DNA of 64,000 nucleotides from assembly GCF_900538055.1 (NCBI RefSeq), contig NZ_UZAC03000001.1, forward strand, positions 744,001 through 808,000, in the 5' to 3' direction. Positions 29,495-39,800 of this stretch are shown here, piece after piece. The translations under genes were made by a program, and so were the position numbers. Below the pieces are notes generated by a model. That model was not told where the DNA came from. It ran no database searches and was given only the letters and a program-made list of their open reading frames with translations. Every line of letters begins with the position of its first letter. Within the stretch, counting starts at the first letter, position 1. The DNA comes from Pasteuria penetrans (GTDB lineage Bacteria; Bacillota; Bacilli; Thermoactinomycetales; Thermoactinomycetaceae).

Positions 29495-29743
29495 ATGCAT
29501 AGTATTAAGAACAGTGACACGCTTGTTATCGTGACCTGTCGGGTAAAAATAGAGCTAGCTTGGGTGGAATTTCGTTTGAAAACAGGTATTTCATCATTGC
29601 GACGCGATAGCGTGTTCCTGATGAGCAGGGGGCGGCGCTTTCTTCGATGGGATGGGCAAGTGGGGAGAATCATGACGAGAGATGGGTATGAATTGTTCCT
29701 TTCTGTAGGGAGTAGGGCAGTTTGTTTGAACCCAAGTGAATAG
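29495..29743 (+). CDS. Small hypothetical protein
   Basis: 82 residues with a plausible beta-rich composition (LVIVTCRVKIELAWVEFRL, FLRWDGQVGRI, YELFLSVGSRAVCLN), 50 bases after queF on the same strand. Ribosome site is weak and no family is recognised; may be spurious. Confidence 0.3.
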   Translation: MHSIKNSDTLVIVTCRVKIELAWVEFRLKTGISSLRRDSVFLMSRGRRFLRWDGQVGRIMTRDGYELFLSVGSRAVCLNPSE

Positions 29744-30250
29744 GGAATCACGGTGAAATTTTTGTGTAAACGCAGGTGGATCTTCCTTTTAGTTGCCATG
29801 AAGGGGGCACTTGTGCTAGCATAAGGGTCGCGTTGTCGCTTCAGTTCATCGACCCTGTGGTGGATCCATCGTAATGGGGATCGGGTAAGGGTTTTTCCCA
29901 TGATTTTTCAACAGAGAAAATATTCAGAAAATTAATAATAATAGTCATAGTGACATTTCTCTCCCCAGGTTCAATTGGGATGTTCTATGGTATTCCCCTA
30001 GAAACGAAAAAAACGAATGCGCATGGGTGACGATGACGACATAGATTTAGACCAGGGAAATGATCGTACATGGGAATCTGTAGGCCCAAGAGGGGGATAC
30101 CTCCTGGGGGTGTGGGGGTAAGTGCAGCTCATTATGGTGTAAGGAATCCTAGGTTGGTTGTACGCTCTGTTTTGATTAGGGGGACATACCCGTTGAGGAT
30201 GGCCCTTATATGCAGTGAAAATCATTTATCATGTTAAGGAGTCGACAAAA

Positions 30251-31279
30251 TTGAAATTGAAACAAATTACTACTGCTTTACTTTTGACGACAGCTTTGGC
30301 ATTTCCAACATCCCTTGATGTTGGTATTAGGGCACAGGGGAATGATAGTAAGGATACGATCAATTCCAGTTCTGGCGGGGGTCCCGTTTCTGCCCCCGGT
30401 AGCGTGGATTCTTCTGACAAGTCCTCCGGTTCTGCTCCCCGTAGCGACGAAGGTTCTGGCAAATCTCCTAATTCTGCTTCCCATAGCGGAGGTTCCGACA
30501 AATCCTCTGGTTCTGCCCCCGGCAGTGCAGATTCTGGTCAATCTTCCGGTTCGGGTGGTTTTCCAGGGGATCCTTCTAATAGTTCGTCTGGCGATTTGGA
30601 CTCAAATCGTGCATCTTCCCGTGCTGATGTTAGAGTACAGCCCGGTTCCTCAGGGCAGGCGTCTGCACAGGCTTCTGTTGGTGGTTCACAGGCTTCGGCA
30701 GTTGATGTTTCGCAGCTTAGGATCCAGCAGTCATCAGGTGGGAAGTTTTCCTTTTCTTCCTTGCCCGGGTTGAAGCTGAATGAGGTTCGTCTTGAGTTGT
30801 TGGATTCCCAAGGTAGTGTGGTGGATGTTTGTTCGCAGGTCATCAGTCAAAATGCGGCTCAGGCCTGTAATAGTGGTGCGGCGGATGGCAGTTATGCTGC
30901 TAAGATTACCGTATCAGCTAATAAATCGGCAGAATCATCCGTTCGGGTGGTATACAGTTCTTCCAGTAGTTCAGTTGTTGTTAAAGATGGCAAGGCCTCC
31001 CTTGTTGGTAGGGAAGTAGTAGCCAGGAAATCAGCGGGTTCTAAAGTATCTGGGGCCAGCGGTAGCTCCTCCTCGCAGTCGAAGGAATCTAGCTCCAGTT
31101 CTTCGAGTAAATCTTCTTCTTCCAAATCCTCAGGCAAATCCTCTTCCGCCCTCCCGGATACGGGTAATGACTATGTTTCAAGCATCCTTTTGGGAGGGGC
31201 TGTGGGAATGGTGGGTTTGACAGCGCTCTTCTTTTTGAGAGGGCGTAGGATGACGAACGTGGGTCGTATTAGAAGGTGA
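30251..31279 (+). CDS. Ser-rich sortase-anchored surface protein (LPDTG)
   Basis: 342 residues from TTG 30251, with AAGGAG 9 bases upstream. Signal peptide KLKQITTALLLTTALAFPTS. Residues 25-145 are Ser/Gly/Asp low complexity built from imperfect repeats (SSDKSSGSAPGS-like). A compact domain follows (VSQLRIQQSSGGKFSFSSLP to about 255), with two Cys, VDVCSQVI and AQACNSG, perhaps disulfide-linked. A Ser/Lys run leads to the sorting signal LPDTGNDY, a hydrophobic helix and RGRRM. Cell-wall or spore-surface display is inferred. A terminator follows. Same C-terminal plan as the next genes. Confidence 0.8.
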   Translation: MKLKQITTALLLTTALAFPTSLDVGIRAQGNDSKDTINSSSGGGPVSAPGSVDSSDKSSGSAPRSDEGSGKSPNSASHSGGSDKSSGSAPGSADSGQSSGSGGFPGDPSNSSSGDLDSNRASSRADVRVQPGSSGQASAQASVGGSQASAVDVSQLRIQQSSGGKFSFSSLPGLKLNEVRLELLDSQGSVVDVCSQVISQNAAQACNSGAADGSYAAKITVSANKSAESSVRVVYSSSSSSVVVKDGKASLVGREVVARKSAGSKVSGASGSSSSQSKESSSSSSSKSSSSKSSGKSSSALPDTGNDYVSSILLGGAVGMVGLTALFFLRGRRMTNVGRIRR

Positions 31280-31313
31280 TCTTCTTGCTTACAGGTCATT
31301 TTGGTGAAAGGGA

Positions 31314-31342
31314 AGGCCTGCGGTATATCCGCAGGCTTTTTA
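31314..31342 (+). terminator. Rho-independent terminator
   Basis: AGGCCTGCGG-TATA-CCGCAGGCTTTTT directly after the LPDTG gene. Confidence 0.85.
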
Positions 31343-31612
31343 CATAAGTGTCAGCAGAGGGGGTCTTGTTTTGTGGGTTCGTTGGGGGTTCATGGATACC
31401 TGATGGAGGATTTTTAGGAAAAAATGTGCACTATCATTTGCCATGGCGGCCGGGTTGTGTTAGGATGGGTCCGTTAGGTGTGATGGTCGATCTGGTTTCC
31501 TCGAGCGCCCTTATGGATGGAGGTCTTGGGAAGGTAAGGACCTCTTCGGAAAGCAGGGAAGGGTTTTCCTTTGATTAAAATTATGCAAATATTCAGAAAA
31601 GAGGTTGAATGA

Positions 31613-32389
31613 ATGAGGCGACTTATTTTCAATCTGGGTGTGATGTCTTTGGCTAGTACAATTTCATTTGCCCCTAATCAAGGACTGGCTGCACCCCAGG
31701 CAGGTGGAGATCATAACAGTCTGGCTGCTTTAGGCAAGTCCCCCGGTGGTAGTCGTAGTGATTCCCCTATTCCTGCTATTTCTGCATCGGGTTCATTGGG
31801 CAATGTGAGTGGGAAGGGGGAGGCGGTTTCCGTCTCCATCAATGGTGATAAGGTTAGTTTTACGGGGGATATAGGGAGCGAGGAAATAAAGGTTTCCCTT
31901 AGATTTCTTATGGATGGTAAGTCTTTGTGTGAGGACAAGCACGTGGTAAAAAGGGGCTCTTTCCGTACGGAGCTCAAGGAGTGCAAATTGTCCCTAAAGA
32001 GCCAGCAAAACAAGACCTTAGATGCTGAGGTTAGGTTTGATGGTCAGGTGGTTGCTAAAGGACCTGTCAAGGTAGATTCCCAAGGGAAGGTGAATCACAA
32101 GTTTGAAGCGAGGGTGGCAAGGGATTCCCAGGATGGTTCTGATCAGGATGGGAGTAGAGGGAGAGTAGAATCCCCTCTTGTTTCCAAGAAATCATCGGGT
32201 AGTGACCCGGACGAGTACAAGGGGAGATCTGTTGCTGCTTCGGCCAAGAAATACCCAGGTTCTACTAAATTACCGGTGACAGGTACGGACTATCGTGGCG
32301 ATCTGATGGGCGGGGCGGCCCTAGCAGCGTTGGGTACGTCTGCCCTCTTAGTCCTATACTTAGTACGACGCCGACGTAGCGCAAAGTAA
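31613..32389 (+). CDS. Sortase-anchored surface protein (LPVTG)
   Basis: 258 residues, ATG 31613 after GAGGTTGA. Signal peptide RRLIFNLGVMSLASTISFAPNQGLAA. A middle domain of about 100 residues (VSVSINGDKVSFTGDIG, IKVSLRFLMDGKSLCEDKHVV, LKECKLSLKSQ) has two Cys and a layout like the domain of the preceding gene, so the two are probably paralogous. Then a charged linker, the sorting signal LPVTGTDY, a hydrophobic segment and RRRRSAK. No enzymatic motif seen. Confidence 0.8.
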   Translation: MRRLIFNLGVMSLASTISFAPNQGLAAPQAGGDHNSLAALGKSPGGSRSDSPIPAISASGSLGNVSGKGEAVSVSINGDKVSFTGDIGSEEIKVSLRFLMDGKSLCEDKHVVKRGSFRTELKECKLSLKSQQNKTLDAEVRFDGQVVAKGPVKVDSQGKVNHKFEARVARDSQDGSDQDGSRGRVESPLVSKKSSGSDPDEYKGRSVAASAKKYPGSTKLPVTGTDYRGDLMGGAALAALGTSALLVLYLVRRRRSAK

Positions 32390-32530
32390 TCTAAAAGTTT
32401 AGGTCAGTATGAATAAGACCGCGGGGGATTTGCGCGCGGTCCCTTCGACCCGTGCTATTTTTTCATGGACGGGGGTGCTTCTCCCATTTATGTATGGGGG
32501 GGTCAATGATTTTTTCCATGATGTATTATA

Positions 32531-32576
32531 GGGACCCCGATCGCGGCTGCAGCAGGCATGGCAGGCGATCGGGTTT
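32531..32576 (-). terminator. Hairpin downstream of the collagen-like gene
   Basis: ACCCGATCGCC and a GCGATCGGGGT partner form a long stem just past the stop of the minus-strand gene; the T-run is weak. Confidence 0.45.
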
Positions 32577-32595
32577 GTTCCGTGTGGTAGTTTTT

Positions 32596-33132
32596 CTATC
32601 GCTTGAGGGCTTTGCGGCGTAATCTGCGGGAGTAAAGAGCAGCAGCGCCGGCAAGGGTAGACACGGCCAAACCTGCTGCGATGGCTTCTGGGTAATGGGT
32701 TGCTGTCGAGGGGAGCGCCTTTTTACCCCTTTTTTTGCCCTTTCCATGTGGTTTTCCCTCGGGTCCGCCGGGTTCTCCACCGGGTCCACCGGGTCCGCCG
32801 GGTTCTCCACCGGGTCCACCAGGTCCACCGGGTCCGCCGGGTCCACCGGGTTCCCCGCCAAGGGGTCCACCGGGTCCACCAGGTCCACCTTTAGGTCCTT
32901 TTTTTCCAAGCGGTCCTCCTGGTGGTTCCCCGCCAGGGGGTCCACCGGGTCCACCAGGTCCGCCGGGTCCACCGGCCTCAGGTGGTTCTCCCCCAGAAGA
33001 GGGTATGACACTACTCTTCATATCGGTGGTAGTAGACATGGATGGATCCGCTGCACCGACGGAGGGGCAGCATAGGCTGGCTACGGTACAGCCCAGAAAG
33101 GCAGTAAGGCAAAGTGGTGTCAGTTGTTTCAT
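32596..33132 (-). CDS. Collagen-like sortase-anchored protein (LPSTA)
   Basis: 178 residues from ATG 33132 (GGAGAGGGG upstream). Signal peptide KQLTPLCLTAFLGCTVASL with cleavage near SVGA-AD. Residues about 50-135 are Gly-Pro-Gly/Gly-X-Y-type repeats with interruptions (GGPGGPGGPGGPPGGEPP, GGEPGGPGGPGG), followed by a basic stretch GKGKKRGKK, the sorting motif LPSTATHY, a hydrophobic helix and SRRLRRKALKR. Collagen-like fibres of this kind occur on spores of Bacillus and Pasteuria, so a spore or parasporal fibre is a reasonable inference. The repeat DNA is prone to length change. Confidence 0.8.
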   Translation of the reverse strand: MKQLTPLCLTAFLGCTVASLCCPSVGAADPSMSTTTDMKSSVIPSSGGEPPEAGGPGGPGGPGGPPGGEPPGGPLGKKGPKGGPGGPGGPLGGEPGGPGGPGGPGGPGGEPGGPGGPGGEPGGPEGKPHGKGKKRGKKALPSTATHYPEAIAAGLAVSTLAGAAALYSRRLRRKALKR

Positions 33133-33345
33133 AATGGATGAAAACCCCTCTCCATGTTGTACGGATAGGTGTAAAGTAGCGATGAGTTGCACCTCCGACG
33201 TTCCTATGGTTCCGCAAATCCTTGTTTTCTTATGCGTTTTTCCAGAGGATTTTGTTGTCGGGGAGACTAAATAGCGGATGTATAACCAGTATGCCCAGTA
33301 TATCCCCGGGAAGGGTTCATTCATCCCAACGGATATTTTAGGGGT

Positions 33346-33579
33346 TTACCTTTGGTTACGCTTCTTGCGGAGGATACGCATGCCAACCAGTATCGCGGCC
33401 GCCACAATGAGAGCAATGACAGCGTATTTAATGTAATTACCATATTCGGTAGCTGTATGGGGGGGAGGTAGTATCTCAGCGGCCTCTAGGGCGGAAGCCC
33501 ATGGAGTAGGTGTTAGAAGGTAGCAGCCTATCAATGTAGAAATCATACATGTATTAAAAAGTAATTGTGAAAATCGCAT
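33346..33579 (-). CDS. Small secreted/anchored protein with a sorting-like tail
   Basis: 77 residues from ATG 33579, preceded by AGGGGTG at a spacing of 8. Signal peptide RFSQLLFNTCMISTLIGCYLL, a very short mature part, then PPPHTATEYGNY, a hydrophobic helix YAVIALIVAAAILVGM and a basic end RKKRNQR. The tail aligns with LPSTATHY of the adjacent collagen-like protein, so it may use the same sortase despite lacking Leu in LPxT. Upstream of, and on the same strand as, the collagen-like gene. Confidence 0.6.
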   Translation of the reverse strand: MRFSQLLFNTCMISTLIGCYLLTPTPWASALEAAEILPPPHTATEYGNYIKYAVIALIVAAAILVGMRILRKKRNQR

Positions 33580-33588
33580 GGTTTGCAC

Positions 33589-34012
33589 CCCTTTTGGATT
33601 AGTAATTTAGAAAAATCTACATTCATTTTTCAAAGTAGTGAGGGATAATTTTGGGCAAGCAGGATCTACGATTTTGCGTATATGCCACCTTAGTGTTACC
33701 TTGCTGATCCCCTGTACTTATACCCGGGGGAAGAAATGATTGGGATCATCTATACCAATCTGGATCGTTACGGTTGATACAGATCGGAGGGTGGGCTGGC
33801 TGGGAATGGGGTCTTTGGTATAGCATGGGGTCTTATCACAGGATCGTGGGGGGATTTCGATAATAGGATGACAGAATTGCCCCATTTTGTCCATTTCTTT
33901 CAGTGAGTTATTTTCTTTATATTAGGGCGATGCTTTTACGTATGACAAGGGGGAAATGGGGGCTTGACGGTGGGTAATCAGTCGATTACAATGGATCCCG
34001 GTAGGGTCATGG
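33589..34012. other. Intergenic region before tRNA-Ala
   Basis: No gene seen; likely contains the tRNA promoter. Confidence 0.35.
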
Positions 34013-34085
34013 GGGGCATTAGCTCAGTTGGGAGAGCGCTACGCTGGCAGCGTAGAGGTCAGCGGTTCGAGCCCGCTATGCTCCA
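34013..34085 (+). tRNA. tRNA-Ala (anticodon GGC)
   Basis: Acceptor GGGGCAT/ATGCTCC, D-arm GCTC..GAGC, anticodon arm CTACG-CTGGCAG-CGTAG with anticodon GGC, T-arm AGCGG-TTCGAGC-CCGCT, discriminator A. 73 nt; CCA is not encoded. All stems pair. Confidence 0.95.
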
Positions 34086-34234
34086 TTGAGGTGTTCCTGT
34101 TTACCGACGAGTTGATGTAGGATTACCTGAGGTTGCGTGTTGAGGGGGCGCGAGTAGCCCTCCATTTTGGTTTGTAAGGGTTGCTGTCCAAAAACTGTGT
34201 TTATGGATACTGGTATTGGTGTTGTATTGGCTTT

Positions 34235-34315
34235 CTTGGCCCAACTTTGAACCCGGAATATCCTCGGGCGGTTCTTTTCTAATTCTGGATTGTAAGGATG
34301 AATTAGGTGGGGGAC
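34235..34315 (-). repeat. Dispersed repeat copy B
   Basis: Minus-strand copy of the unit at 26838 with an uninterrupted join TTGGGCCAAGAAAGCC, i.e. an empty intron site. It lies at the truncated end of an IS remnant beside tRNA-Ala. Confidence 0.6.
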
Positions 34316-34384
34316 CGCTTTCCCTCCATAATGGATAGGCTCCTGCAGATTCGGGAGCCTCACTAGGAACTTTTGACCCGACAC

Positions 34385-35856
34385 CCGGGGGCGTCCAAAG
34401 GTTAAATTCTCCCAGGAGGTCGCTACTGTTCCGCAGGGAAAAGACCGGAAGATAAAGATGATAGATGGAATCTTTGAGGGTATGCTTTGTACTCTGATAA
34501 CGTGGTAACGGGTATGGTGAAAATTCGCATCTTGTCCTAGGAATCTCTAGATGTAATTCCCTAAACAGTGTGTTGTATCCGTGATGAAGGCCCCATTCCC
34601 CTCATTCTGGGGATTTTCCTGCCAGTGGAGGGTTTTATCCACATGCATGCGCGGGTTGCATATGTTTTCGACAACAAATTTCCAATTTTTTGGGCAGGTT
34701 ATGGGGTCTATCTTCGGAGTCCATGCGTTTTTCAGCAATCCAATCAGCGTCCGTACCAAAATACTACTATAAGTCGTGATAGAAAATAAGACTGGTAATG
34801 TCCTTCAGGGAAGGGGAATCTTTTGCTTTTTCCTTGTTGTTCGATGGACAACACAGTGATAGCAGTTCCTCGATCAGACGCCTAGATTTCCCCCGCCCCT
34901 TGGGACCCCCTTAACGTAATTCCTTTCTTGAGATCATCGAAGAAATGTTGGGAACATAAGGTTTGATCCCGAATCTTTGGATTGTGCAATTTTTGATATC
35001 CATCCCTTTCGAATGGTGCATCTCTCGGATCCTTATCTTTTCTGTTATGCGAAGTTATGGATGGAAAATCATCGGTCGATGGATCGTGTTTCGTTTCCTC
35101 ATTCCTTGCTTGCGGATCATTCTCTGTTACGGTTTTGTATCCTCGGGAGGGAGAGGACGGAGGACGGATCCGTACTATAGGATTTCCCAATCTCACCGGC
35201 TCCCGCAGCCTATTTTGTACTCTCATTTCCCGCTGTCATTGCCGTTGTTTCGTGGACCAGGGCCAGTTTTTCGTTTGTTATTGCCGTTTGTCGGTGTCGG
35301 TTGGCTAGGGCCAGCTTTTTGTTTGCCATTGTTATTATGGTCCTATCGGTTAGAACCGATTTATCATCTATCAAGACATTATGGCTATGGTAGGTTGCTC
35401 ATGGTTTTCCTCCCCTGGGTTTATTTTTTTTTGCTGATCAACATTCTACCATAGATAGGGGGCGTGAGTCATATCCCTTTTTTACATAATAACGACAACC
35501 TTCATTCCTGATAGTGTGATAGCGTCTTATTTGTTGATCGGATCGCTTTGTTCATGGTGATGGAACAGGGTTTCGTCATGTCCGTAATGTTGACAACATT
35601 ACGTATTTTTTTGTTGTTTTTGTGCTTCCCATAAACAGAAATGGATCTTATGCAGTGGAATACACAATGTTCGTTTCCCGCGCAAGGAGCCTAGTAAAAA
35701 TTTCGTGAAAATTCATATGAAATAAGGTTCATCACCCAAAGATACGAAACAGGGGCAGTGTCATAATAAAATGTTATTATGTTATCAATTGCTTTACCCA
35801 AGGGTGAGACTAGATTCATAGATGGGGCATTCCCCACAAGAAATTGCATGGTCCCC
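34385..35856 (-). mobile_element. Degenerate partial copy of the 2.9-kb long-TIR element
   Basis: Diverged sequence parallels 42359-43957 of the intact element: transposase fragments such as RTLIGLLKNAWTPKIDP and FFDDLKKGITLRGSQ in broken frames, the CGTAATGTTGACAACATTACG palindrome, and the end ATTGCATGGTCCC at 35856. The C-terminal third of the transposase and the other terminal repeat are absent. An older insertion than the two intact copies. Confidence 0.75.
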
Positions 35857-36890
35857 TATTTTCGCTGCTGGAGGTAGCATTGCCGTTAATGAGAAAATTT
35901 ACCTATAAAAATTCTCATATTTATTTTATTTTCCAACCAATGCCTACACATGGTTGAGTTTGTTCCTGTAGTAGGTACATCCTCATCGTTGGGTTTTCAT
36001 AACGGATTCCATTTCCCACAGGCCAAGAATGCCGTGTTTTATTTTTCATTCCTTGTCTGATTCTGTTTTCACCAATTTTTGTCCCCAGGTTTCCCGAATC
36101 TCCGAGTAGGTGGGGTCTTCCTTAAGAGTGGAGTATTAGTCCTGTAGGGGGTCAAAAAAAGATTCCTCGATGCATTCAAGCAACTATTCTATCGTGGAAT
36201 GAGACGTTAGGAAGGGGGTAAATTTCTTCTGAAAACTCTGTTCAGGAATTCACTACTCACAACAGGATGCTTTGCCCCCCACTTTCTGAACTGAATCCCC
36301 AGACCCGATATTTAGTCGAAATCCTGATTTTTTTAGTGATTCAGGTTCAAGGGGAGACCCTTCCTTTAGTAGGGTAAGCTCTTCAAGGAATCCCCGGGGC
36401 AACCCACCCTGGGGATTTTACTCACGCGATCGAACGCAACCCTCTTTACAAAACAGGAATTGTAAGGTAGAATTTGTACGATAGAATATAATATGATTAC
36501 ATTTTTTATTACTATAAGATTTTTAATTATTCATGGAATGTTGTACAGGAAAATTGATAACCTGTTTCCATGTTATGCAAATGTTAAAATTACCCTAAAA
36601 ATTATTTTCAGAAAATTTACAGAAGAACTTAGAGACAACTGTTGGGGGAACACAGGACAGCATTCGAACAGATGTGTATAGTCTCGGAAGTTCCGAAGAT
36701 GGGGGAATACCCCCCTTTCAGGGATTCACATTCACAATGGGGTGCCTCCGAACACAGAGTGTTTTTTGGCTCTCTAAATGTATTTTTTCCGGTGTCCTCT
36801 TTTCCTTACCCTATACGGGACGGTAATCATAAAATTATCCACCCTTATTTGCTTTTATTGGTTAATATATTTTAAAATACGGAGGTAACA
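35857..36890. other. Gene-poor region
   Basis: About 1 kb without a supportable gene. Two short related motifs (TTCA..ATTCAC..ACAACAGGATGCTT near 36240 and a weaker one near 36715) also occur near 6860 and 56665. The AT-rich end probably holds the promoter of the 1101-residue protein. Confidence 0.4.
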
Positions 36891-39800
36891 TTGAAAATGA
36901 ATAAAATAAATAAGGGATATGCGTTTTCTATTTTTTTTGTCGTTCCTACATTATGGGGCCTTTCCCATAAATCTGCAGCTTTCTTTCCAGGTAGGCTAGC
37001 CGTGCCCGATATCCAAAATCTATCATCCCCACATGGGGATATATTGTTACACAAAGAAAACGATCTCGAACGTGGTAAACCTGGGGAAACAAGGTCTCGT
37101 ATAAAAAGGAGAAGTCCTAGGCTATCAACAAGTTCGACAGGATCTTCATCGTCCACAACGTACGAATCCGCTATGGATGGTAGTTTTCCTGTGGATGGCA
37201 GTTCCCCTATGGATGGTAGTTCCCCTATGGATGGTGATTCTCCTATGGATGGTGGTTCCTCCCCCACGGATGATGTCCCCCACACGAACACAGGAGAAAG
37301 GTCCATATCCATTGCTCGTGCAGAGTTGAGGAGAATTTCTAGGGGATCAACAGGTTCGAGCAGTAGTCGTACTGGGGCCAAGAATACAAAGTCCTCATCG
37401 TCCACAACGTACGGGTCCGCTATGGAGGATGATGGATCCCTTGTGGATGGTAGTTCCCCTCCCATGGATGGTGTCCTCCACACGAACACAGGGGAAAGTC
37501 TCACATCCGTTGCTCATGCAGAGGTATTGAACATGCGCAGAACTTTCGGAACGTGGGATGATTTTTTTGCGCGGAACATATCAGAAGCCCCAAGAACCAT
37601 GAAAATATGGAAGGAGGTAACCCGTGCAGCAAGGAGGGAGGTACCAGGGAAAGGGAAGGAAGTAGAGGGAACAGCGATGATACTAAGGAGAGCAAAGGAG
37701 GAAGTGGAGATAGCAGAAAATAGGGAGATTTATATAAAAAAACTCTCTAAAATAATGGGAGCAGAAGATTCTGATAATTTTAGAATTTATAATTCATTAT
37801 TAGAATTGGCAAGGAATGATAAAAAAGATGCGTATCTATGGCTTGAGATGGCACTCCGTACGGAATACGAAAAAGCACGGGAGGGAAATGAAAAAAAAGC
37901 CGATGTATGGCTTGAAATGGAGCTCCGTGCAGAGAACGAAAGGGCGCACAAGGAGAGAGATTGGGCAGCGTCGATAGGGTTGTTCGATCCTGAGACTACG
38001 GAAGCAACGAAGCAGGGACAGGTTGGTATGGCACGAGTGAATGCGAAGAGGAACGAAATAGGATATCGGCAACCAGGTATCTCAGCGACGTTGGGTTTCA
38101 TGGATGATAGTATTCCACCTAATAGTATCTCCCCCACGAATGAGGATATCTCCCTCGCGAACTCTCAGCAAAATGCTGATGGTACATTCACTGGTCATTC
38201 CCTTATGAGGAGAGTGAAGAAAGTTGGGGGGAGGACAATGGGGATTGGGAAAGAAAATCCTGCGGAGTTAGCGCGCAAAATTTTTGGGACAATGGAAGGG
38301 AGGCTCGAAACGTTAGGGGAGGCAAGACATAGGGTGGAAGTAGCAAAGGACAGGAGACGCAAAGCAGAGCTTAGAGAGCTCGGGGAGGAAGAGGAGGCAA
38401 GGAGGGATGAAGAAAGGGAACGCAAAAGACTTATAGATTTGCATTCTTTGTATTTTGATAGAGATATAAAAATATGGGAAGAGGCGACCCGTGTAGCGAA
38501 GGAGAGGATACTAAAGGGGGAGGAGGAAAGGGTAAGGAAAGGAAAAATAGCGGATATATTAGGAAAGGCAGAGGAGGTGGAAATAGCAAAAAATAGAAGG
38601 ATTTACATGGAAGAGCTCGCTGAAATAGGGGTAGCAGATCTAAGTATGGTGGGAAAGGCACAGAAGGAGGAGGATTATGCGAATTATTTTCTTCGTGTTT
38701 CCCTTCGTGAAGTAAACAACAAGGCACGGAGGGAGGGGAAGGAGCAGGCAATCATTGAGTTAGATTACCCCGAAACATACGAATCCGCTACGGATGGTAG
38801 ATCTCTAATGGAGGGTGGATCTTCAACGGATGACGACAGTTCCCGTATGGATGACGACAGTTCCCGTATGGATGACGACAGTTCCCGTATGGGTGACGAC
38901 AGTTCCCGTATGGATGATGGTTTCCCCGTAGATGGTATCTCCCCCACAAAAACAGTGGACAACAGGCCCATACCCATTACCCATACAGAATTATTTAATA
39001 TTAATAAAACTTTTGGAACCTTGAATGATGTTTTCCCCACAGAAATATTAGAACCTTTGAGAATTGAGAGAAACATGAAAATATGGAAAGAGGTGACTCG
39101 GGTAGCAAGGAGGGAAGTACCGAAAGATGGGGGGGAAGAAGGGGGAACAACGATGATGTTGAGAAAGGCAAAGGAGGACGTGGAGATAGCGGAAAATAGG
39201 AGAACTTATATAGAAAAGCTCACTGAAATGGGGGTAGCAGATTCTAAATTACTGGCATGGTCGGAATATGATAAAAAAAATGCGTATCTATGGCTTGAGA
39301 TGGTACTTCGTATGGAGTACGAAAGGGCACGGGAGGAGAACGAAAAAAATGCGTATACATGGCTTGAGAAGGCGCTCCGTACGGAATATAGGAGAGCGCA
39401 AGAAAAAGAAGATGGGAGGGCGGCGATAGGGATGAAGCCCGCCCCGGGGACTATGGATAGTACCTACCCCACGAATGGGGGTATCCCTCCCACGGCCCCC
39501 CAACAGAATACTGAGAATACATTCACCAGTCATTCTTCTACAAAGGCGATTGGGAAAAATTCGATGGGGATTAAGGATGAGATTAAAGCGATCTGGGATC
39601 ATATAAAAGATGTGCTGTTCATAAGTAAGGGAAAATCGAATACAGGTGTGGGGAAAACAAATCCGGCGGAGTTAGCACGCAAAACTTTTGGGACGGAGAA
39701 AGAGCATTCTGAAACATTAAGGGAAGCAACAAATCGTTGGTTGGGAACGGGGTACATAAAACACAGAGAACGTTCTGGGGAGGGGATAGAGGGGGAAAAT

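Noticed and set aside
32695-33274. Plus-strand Pro/Gly collagen-like frames (GPPGPPGS repeats)
   Set aside because: They are antisense shadows of the minus-strand collagen-like gene, which has the signal peptide, sorting signal and ribosome site.
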